From Prunus persica (taxonomy: Eukaryota > Streptophyta > Magnoliopsida > Rosales > Rosaceae): a DNA stretch of 64,000 bases. The notes under the pieces are model-generated. The model saw only the letters and a program-made list of their open reading frames with translations. It ran no database searches and was not told the origin of the DNA. The DNA is taken from assembly GCF_000346465.2 (NCBI RefSeq), contig NC_034016.1, positions 13,247,965 to 13,311,964 on the forward strand. The letters are read 5' to 3'. The position numbers and the translations under genes are program-made. Each line of letters begins with the position of its first letter. Position 1 is the stretch's first letter. Below, piece by piece: positions 59,000-64,000 of this stretch.

Positions 59000-59351
59000 T
59001 TTGCATGCCTTTGTCTACCGCCGAAAGCAAAAGCAAAAACAAGAAAAAGAAATAATTAATTGTTATTGTATCTGGGGGTCCACCACTTTGTACATAGTTT
59101 CTAATTTCCTTCTGATCTTCCCAACGAAGGAGCTCTAGGCCTTCAACATCATCGGTTGATTTTATCTGCTTTGCTTTCTTCATTATGCAATCAGCCTGGT
59201 TCCACATAGGCATGAAGCCGTCGAATTGGGTGGCTGTCACCATCTTGCCAAGGCAAAGCTTCTCTTTCTCAATGGGGGATTTACAGGTTTTGCATGATGA
59301 TCCCGAACCGTAAGCGGCTGCAGCAGCAGCTGCACCATGCCCGCAAGCCAA
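58995..59351 (-). pseudogene. captured PARP1-type zinc finger fragment
   Basis: The frame (118 codons) contains [19 protein letters not shown], then [34 protein letters not shown] and IRNYVQSGG. This is the first PARP-type zinc finger (zf-PARP) of plant poly(ADP-ribose) polymerase 1, a nuclear DNA-break sensor. In the family the zinc ligands are C-x2-C...H-x2-C. Here C20, C23 and C55 are kept but the His is Gln52, so zinc binding should fail. The flanks are unrelated (a poly-Ala start and a hydrophobic tail FFFLFLLLL), and no other PARP domain follows. It lies inside retroelement B between its primer site and its repeats, so it is best read as a transduplicated gene piece rather than a gene. 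Confidence 0.8.
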
Positions 59352-59767
59352 TCACTCCCAGTCTCACAAGGCCTTCAAGATCCATTAACTGAGCAGCCAG
59401 GCCTGCGCAGGAGGCTCTCTTCTCTCTCCCTCAAGCTACAGCCCATCTCATCCCCTGCAACATCATGGGCCTTGAGCAGATCCAAATCGGTTTCCGCCAT
59501 GTGAGAGTATGCAGGAGGGTCCATAAGAAAATGGTGGCTCTGGGGGTGGACTTGGATCCTCTCCAGAAAACCCATCTTTGCTCAAGATCATGGGATGTAG
59601 CTCCTAAACTGGTTTGTTGGCAGTTACTGAGAGATGTTGGTTTGGTGGATTTTGGCAGAGAGTCAATCACATGCTTTCTGTGAAAGAAACAGAGCTTATG
59701 TTTTTCTTTGTGTTTTCTTTGGCTGGGTTTCATCATAGAATTCAGCTGGAATTGTTAAAAGCGAATT
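59352..59767 (-). other. unrecognised captured sequence beside PBS of retroelement B
   Basis: GC-richer than its surroundings. It holds overlapping minus-strand open frames (for example SKSTPRATIFLWTLLHTLTW) that I cannot assign. It directly follows the primer site where gag would be expected. It may be additional transduced host or LINE sequence. Confidence 0.35.
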
Positions 59768-59780
59768 CGTGCTGATAACG

Positions 59781-59949
59781 TGTTATAAATCTAGAGAATT
59801 AAGGAGAGAATTTGGGAGTAGAGAATTGAGGAGAGAAATGGAGGAAGCAGAGAAAAACTCTACCCCTCTTTCAGATTGTCTATGTTTATATCATTAACAA
59901 TGTGGGCCCCTTTCCAACATGTGGGCTCCACACCAAATAATTTACAACA
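59781..59949 (-). repeat. LTR B, short (169 bp), with adjacent primer site
   Basis: On the minus strand it starts TGTTGTAAATTATTTGG and ends GATTTATAACA, directly followed by CGTTATCAGCACGA (59767-59780). It shares ends, primer site and GTGGAGCCCAC with LTR A but is much shorter. The right side abuts GTGGTGCGGG repeat DNA of segment C. No partner LTR was found. Confidence 0.7.
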
Positions 59950-60264
59950 AAGTGTGGTGCGGGTTTTATCGTCCATACCAGTAATTTATTTACCAGCAAT
60001 TTATTTTATGGACTAAATGTGCTGTATGATGAGTTTTTACAGTATGCAGATCAGGACCAGCAATTCCTTGATCCTCATCATACAATTACATCAGGACTTG
60101 AAGATCCTTGATGATGATATTAATATGAGAGCTGGCAGTCTCTCCGGTACTATACTTGTAAACATGTGATTGGACTTAAAGGTCCTTGATCCCTGACATG
60201 TGAATAAGGACCTGGGGTTCCTTAATGATGTAATAGTACCGTATTGGTTCATAGTGCCGTACAC

Positions 60265-60640
60265 ATGGATGATAACTGTACTGGCAGATGTACTGTACAC
60301 ATGAATAGATATGTATTCATGACTTGATGAACAGTACTATTCACATGAATAGTGACGTATGCATAAATATGAGCCATGGATGATAACTGTACTGGCAGAT
60401 GTACTGTACACATGAATAGATATGTATTCATGACTTGATGAACAGTACTATTCACATGAATAGTGACGTATGCATAAATATGAACCATTTTGGGTAAACC
60501 GTCACTATATACAAAAGGGAACCTGCAGTTTCATGGTGCCGTACACATTGATGATAACTGTACTGGCAGATGAATAGATACGTATTCATGACTTGATGAA
60601 TAGTACTATTCACATGAATAGTGACGTATGCATAAATATG
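60265..60640. repeat. 111-bp tandem duplication plus partial third copy
   Basis: Units at 60265-60375 and 60376-60486 are nearly identical. A shorter version lies at 60547-60640. Each includes ACTATTCACATGAATAGTGA and GATAACTGTACTGGCAGATG. The left arm has only a single unit (about 58090-58175), so the expansion happened in this copy. Confidence 0.85.
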
Positions 60641-60915
60641 AACCATTTTGGGTAAACCGTCACTATATACAAAAGGGAACCTGCAGTTCCTTAAACTCAT
60701 GGATGAGAAATTAAATGAGATGCCAGAAGTTCCTCAAAATATGGACAATTATGTAAGGGCTTGAAGTCCCGGAATATGTACAGAAAATTGTAAAAATGTC
60801 CATACCATGAGAATATGTGGCTTTGGCCTAAAGTTCAAAATTTAAGAGTATTGAGAACCTGAAGTTCCAACAATTAAATGGACAACCCTTGAGGTATTAT
60901 TGCAAATTGTGGTAC

Positions 60916-61075
60916 ACCACATATTTCTTTGGCATAAGAAGATGATGAATTTAATAAAGTTCGATTCTGTTATAATCGACACCTCAAGGAACCACACCAC
61001 ATATTTCTTTGGCATAAGAAGATGATGAATTTAATAAAGTTCGATTCTGTTATAATCGACACCTCAAGGAAGAAA
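60916..61075. repeat. 80-bp tandem duplication
   Basis: ACCACATATTTCTTTGGCAT... is repeated with period 80 (60916 and 60996), and is single in the left arm. Confidence 0.88.
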
Positions 61076-61580
61076 TATATTTTGTGAATTCCGGTTGTTA
61101 AGAATACACCGCGAAATGGATAATATCAATATAAACCTCAAATAATGAATTGAGGCTCCCCACATATTTTATTATACCTGGGCCGGAAGCCCATGGATCC
61201 AAATATATGAGAGATCCTGAACTTGAAGTTGTGGGTATATAGTAGTTAATGCTCTTCACTACTATATTGCGATATTATCGTGGCTTTTACTCAATTCATA
61301 TTTCATGTCCATTTGAAAAGGGCAAATAAATTCTGAGTTTGTGCCCAGGCCAAAAGTTCCGGGCTACCATGCAATTTGGGAGAGACAATGTGGTTATTTG
61401 AACCTATAAGGCACAAGGTTCCAAACCGTCATTTTGAAAAGACGTAAAAACCACAGGTGCAAGTTTAAGAATGTGCGCAATTATTATTACAGAAACATAC
61501 AACAGATAGATTTTTTCCACCTGCAATGAAGGTGCAGGCCCTGTAAAATCTATAAAATTACATTATGTTCTGGAAGCCTC

Positions 61581-62114
61581 TTAAGGAAGAGGACGGCGCC
61601 TCTTAAGCTTAGCCATGAGCTTCTCGTGGTCTCCCAAAATTCTTTCATTGGAGACCTGCAGCATGTCTAGCCTTCTCAGTGTATCAACTGAGTACGAACT
61701 CACCAGTTTCAACAAGGAATTATTCTCTCCTTTAAGTTTCTCAACCTCCTGTTGAGACTCATGAAGCATTCTTTGGAGAGACGAATTTTCAGTTGTCAGC
61801 TTCTCAACCTCGTTTGCTCTAACACGCAAACGATCAGCCATGTTAGAAACAGAAACAACACTCTGAATGCTAAAAGCCATTGAGTCATCCATAGCCTCTT
61901 CCTCAGACCTCCCTGTTAACAGCATTTCATCCATTGGAGTAATGAAATTCCTAGCTACTATGACAGCAGTAGCATCATTCATCATCACAGAATCATTAAC
62001 TGTGAGATGACGATTTTGGGATACAAAGGATGGACGCCAAACTTTGGCGTCACTGTTTGCTGTTGGAGCATCATTTAAATTGAAATAATTTGGGCAGGAA
62101 GAAGAGGAAGCCAT
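61581..62114 (-). CDS. coiled-coil ORF of the retroelement, antisense to its LTR direction
   Basis: 177 residues, starting MASSSSCPNYFNLNDAP. The N-terminal half is polar and without a known motif. The C-terminal half, from NMADRLRVRANEVEKLTTEN to about residue 150, is a leucine-rich coiled coil with heptad spacing, and the tail is basic (KLKRRRPLP). No membrane segment, zinc knuckle, protease or RT motif. The partial second copy at 56948-57252 is almost unchanged over ~95 residues, suggesting either recent duplication or coding constraint. In both copies the ORF runs opposite to the LTR-primer orientation deduced for its segment. I do not recognise a function; candidates are a captured host gene or an element-encoded structural protein. 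Confidence 0.6.
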   Translation of the reverse strand: MASSSSCPNYFNLNDAPTANSDAKVWRPSFVSQNRHLTVNDSVMMNDATAVIVARNFITPMDEMLLTGRSEEEAMDDSMAFSIQSVVSVSNMADRLRVRANEVEKLTTENSSLQRMLHESQQEVEKLKGENNSLLKLVSSYSVDTLRRLDMLQVSNERILGDHEKLMAKLKRRRPLP

Positions 62115-63220
62115 TTTTGAGAAGGTTTCGAAGAAAGTCTTAGGAAAACTAAAGTTTCAGAAAATGAAGAAATTTGAGTTGAAACGCAGTTGCTCCAATC
62201 AAGTTTTACAAAGGCCATATCTATAGGAGGAAATATGGCTACTGTTTTTCAGGACCCCAATATCTTCTCGAATCCCCATATTATCTTTTTCTTTCCTAGA
62301 GTCCAAAACTTCACGTGGCCTCTAATAATGCCTGTCGGCACTTTTGGCGTTTTCAAGCATTATTTTCAAAGCCGATCTTGCTTTACGGATTTCACGGAGC
62401 TACTTTTTCAACAGCATCCCGAGAATCTCGCAATTTTCCTATGGTTAATTTGAAATTCACCGGTTCTACCTATTCATTGTATTTGTGTATAAATGTGTTA
62501 CTAACGAAATTTTCTTTGCAGAAGACATCCAGTTTACTCCATACCTAGTGATGCGATATCTACTTGTTTTTCTTATCAGTAAGCACTTAATATGCCTGAG
62601 AAGCAAGACTATCTCTGATCATCCATTTAGGAAGCAAGACTATCCCTGATCATGTTTCTGCAAGATCAGGGAATTGTAAAGGCGGCCTTATGCTCTAATC
62701 TCCTGAGGTCCTTCTAGACTAGGAGATATGAGAGTTTATTGTCTGCTCCCACCAGCTTCCTTCCCTGATTGCTTACCTTCTCTTGCAATCAATATCACAT
62801 TATTTTTGCATTTTTTCTCTTTTTATAACTCTCTGTTCATAAGAGATTTTATTTCTTTAGAATGAACATCTGAAGAATGAATCCATGAAGTAATCCTAAC
62901 TATGAGGGTTATTTGTTTTGACAGAGGCAAAAGAGTTGTGATTTTTGCTATTGCAGGATATAACTAGATCATCAAGCGCTACATTATATTTACTGGGCTG
63001 ATATGAGCTTGAATGATACTTGAGAAAAGTTTCTCCCACCTAAGGATGTAAGCAATACTTGTGTTATTTTATGCTTATATACCTATTTGATATTTTATCT
63101 TGAAAGGTAACCAAATGGGGAGATAAGTCCGTTCCAAAAGAATGACTTATATGTATCCATGAATTATTAATGCAAATTTTACAGATTGCAAGTTGGATAC
63201 ATTGATAATACACTGCACAG
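62115..63220. other. unassigned sequence, probably still retroelement
   Basis: No gene was recognised. A local duplication, GGAAGCAAGACTATC with TCTGATCAT/CCTGATCAT, occurs at 62600-62655. The transition to the repeat array to the right suggests continued transposon sequence. Confidence 0.35.
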
Positions 63221-63510
63221 ATTAAAAGTCCCATAAGAACATAACATGGGTATAGCAGTGATCAATATGATGCACGCCTGTTGCGTAGCAAATGATGTGG
63301 ATTGAAGTCCCAAATGGACAATCCTTTGACATGTCAATATTGATATTATGCACGCCTAATGCGTAGCAAATTATATGGGTTAAAGTCCCATAATATGGGT
63401 TAAAGTCCCAGAAATTAATTGACATGTATGTATTAATCTGTGGCATGCCTGCAGCATGACAGATATATGGGTTCTCAATGTTCCAACTCCCTAAATAGAG
63501 ATTATCCATG
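63221..63510. repeat. imperfect tandem array, about 80-90 bp units
   Basis: The phrase GCACGCCTGTTGCGTAGCAA with a following GAAGTCCC recurs at about 63272, 63350 and (diverged, GGCATGCCTGCAGCATG) 63442. The AAAGTCCCATA phrases recall the hairpin motifs of the retroelement arms, so the array may belong to the same element. Confidence 0.6.
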
Positions 63511-63647
63511 CCCTACTACTAAATAACGCTCCAATGGAGGTTATAATCCACATTCTCACATAATAAAAGCCCCATGAAGTGGCTTGGGTACCCAAAGGCA
63601 AATAAATGCTTATAATTCATGCATGCGCATGCACATGAGAATGGTGA

Positions 63648-63703
63648 GATCATGAATTGATGAATGACAATTTCTGATCATGAATTGATGAATGACAATT
63701 TTT
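63648..63703. repeat. 28-bp tandem duplication
   Basis: GATCATGAATTGATGAATGA... occurs twice with period 28. Confidence 0.9.
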
Positions 63704-64000
63704 GGTTTTGGAGTAGCTATTCAAATCATCAATGGGCTGTGTTGATTGGAACCACGTTCAATTATTAAATGTCGACAATATCATTGGCCAAAATGGAATG
63801 AGGCAATTCCATTATAGATGAGAATGAACGTGAAAGAACAAACCCACAGTACGAACCCTAAAAGATGTTAATATTAAAAGTTATACTTGGGTGTTCGGAA
63901 TAAAAAGGGAATATACCTACTTTGTATGACACAATGTTTTTGACATAAACAAGGGATGTTGGGTTTTCTCCATATTTATAGATTCAATTGTGCCCCTTTA

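Larger units (their letters stand above)
59951..61570 (+). mobile_element. retroelement internal region with hairpin motifs (right arm, segment C)
   Basis: Begins with the same GTGGTGCGGGTTTTATCG block as 56882 and continues as the inverted counterpart of 57253-58430. The GGAACTTCAGGTTCC-type palindromes recur (about 60083, 60170, 60210, 60680, 60730, 60765, 60855). Compared with the left arm it has gained tandem duplications. Together the arms form an inverted repeat of well over 1 kb separated by about 1.5 kb. Confidence 0.65.

Noticed and set aside
59375..59736. Open frames upstream of the PARP fragment as extra PARP exons
   Set aside because: The residues do not resemble known PARP1 sequence and lie between the primer site and the fragment; donor unknown.

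Overview
The window is plant nuclear DNA: AT-rich, intron-bearing genes with GT..AG junctions, LTR and LINE retrotransposons, SINEs and many small inverted-repeat elements. The only host gene family present is a tandem cluster of polyol/sorbitol transporters (SOT/PLT, MFS sugar-porter family), all on the minus strand. An expanded SOT cluster fits Rosaceae, where sorbitol is a main transported sugar. That is an inference from family knowledge, and the genus cannot be decided from the sequence.

Layout. 1-8.2 kb: end of a CACTA transposon, a (GA)68 microsatellite, two SINE copies, a Tourist-like MITE, a long-TIR element, an LTR-like remnant and a hAT-type MITE. 8.2-13 kb: a field of at least 17 copies of a ~20 bp palindrome of the type GTATAGCCGNNCGGCTATAC, interrupted by a Mutator-like element and a solo LTR, both with target duplications. 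14-19 kb: intact SOT1, with a degraded extra upstream copy and an extra 3'-end copy beside it. 20-25 kb: an internally inverted Ty1/copia element next to an exon-2 relic of another SOT. 27-30 kb: intact SOT2. 32-34 kb: a decayed LINE. 35-36.4 kb: a foldback element with a nested Tourist-like MITE. 39.4-47 kb: a SOT pseudogene split by a MITE and by a ~5.9 kb copia element with both LTRs. 47.8-49.5 kb: an internally deleted LINE. 49.9-51.9 kb: a second solo LTR with a nested hAT MITE. 52.5-54.8 kb: SOT4, complete except for one in-frame TAA. 55.3-64 kb: a MITE, then interleaved, oppositely oriented pieces of an LTR retroelement that lacks visible gag-pol. These pieces carry an antisense coiled-coil ORF, a hairpin-rich array and a captured PARP zinc-finger fragment.

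How the parts work together. The three full-length SOT copies share the same three-exon structure (phase 1 intron, exon 2 of exactly 347 nt, phase 0 intron). Each would encode a 12-TM plasma-membrane H+/polyol symporter of about 510-535 residues. At least four further SOT relics show repeated local duplication followed by decay, and transposons inserted in the relics let the events be ordered. SOT2 and SOT4 share a promoter motif that SOT1 lacks, while SOT1-type upstream DNA occurs three times. All alignments and counts were done by eye, without database searches.
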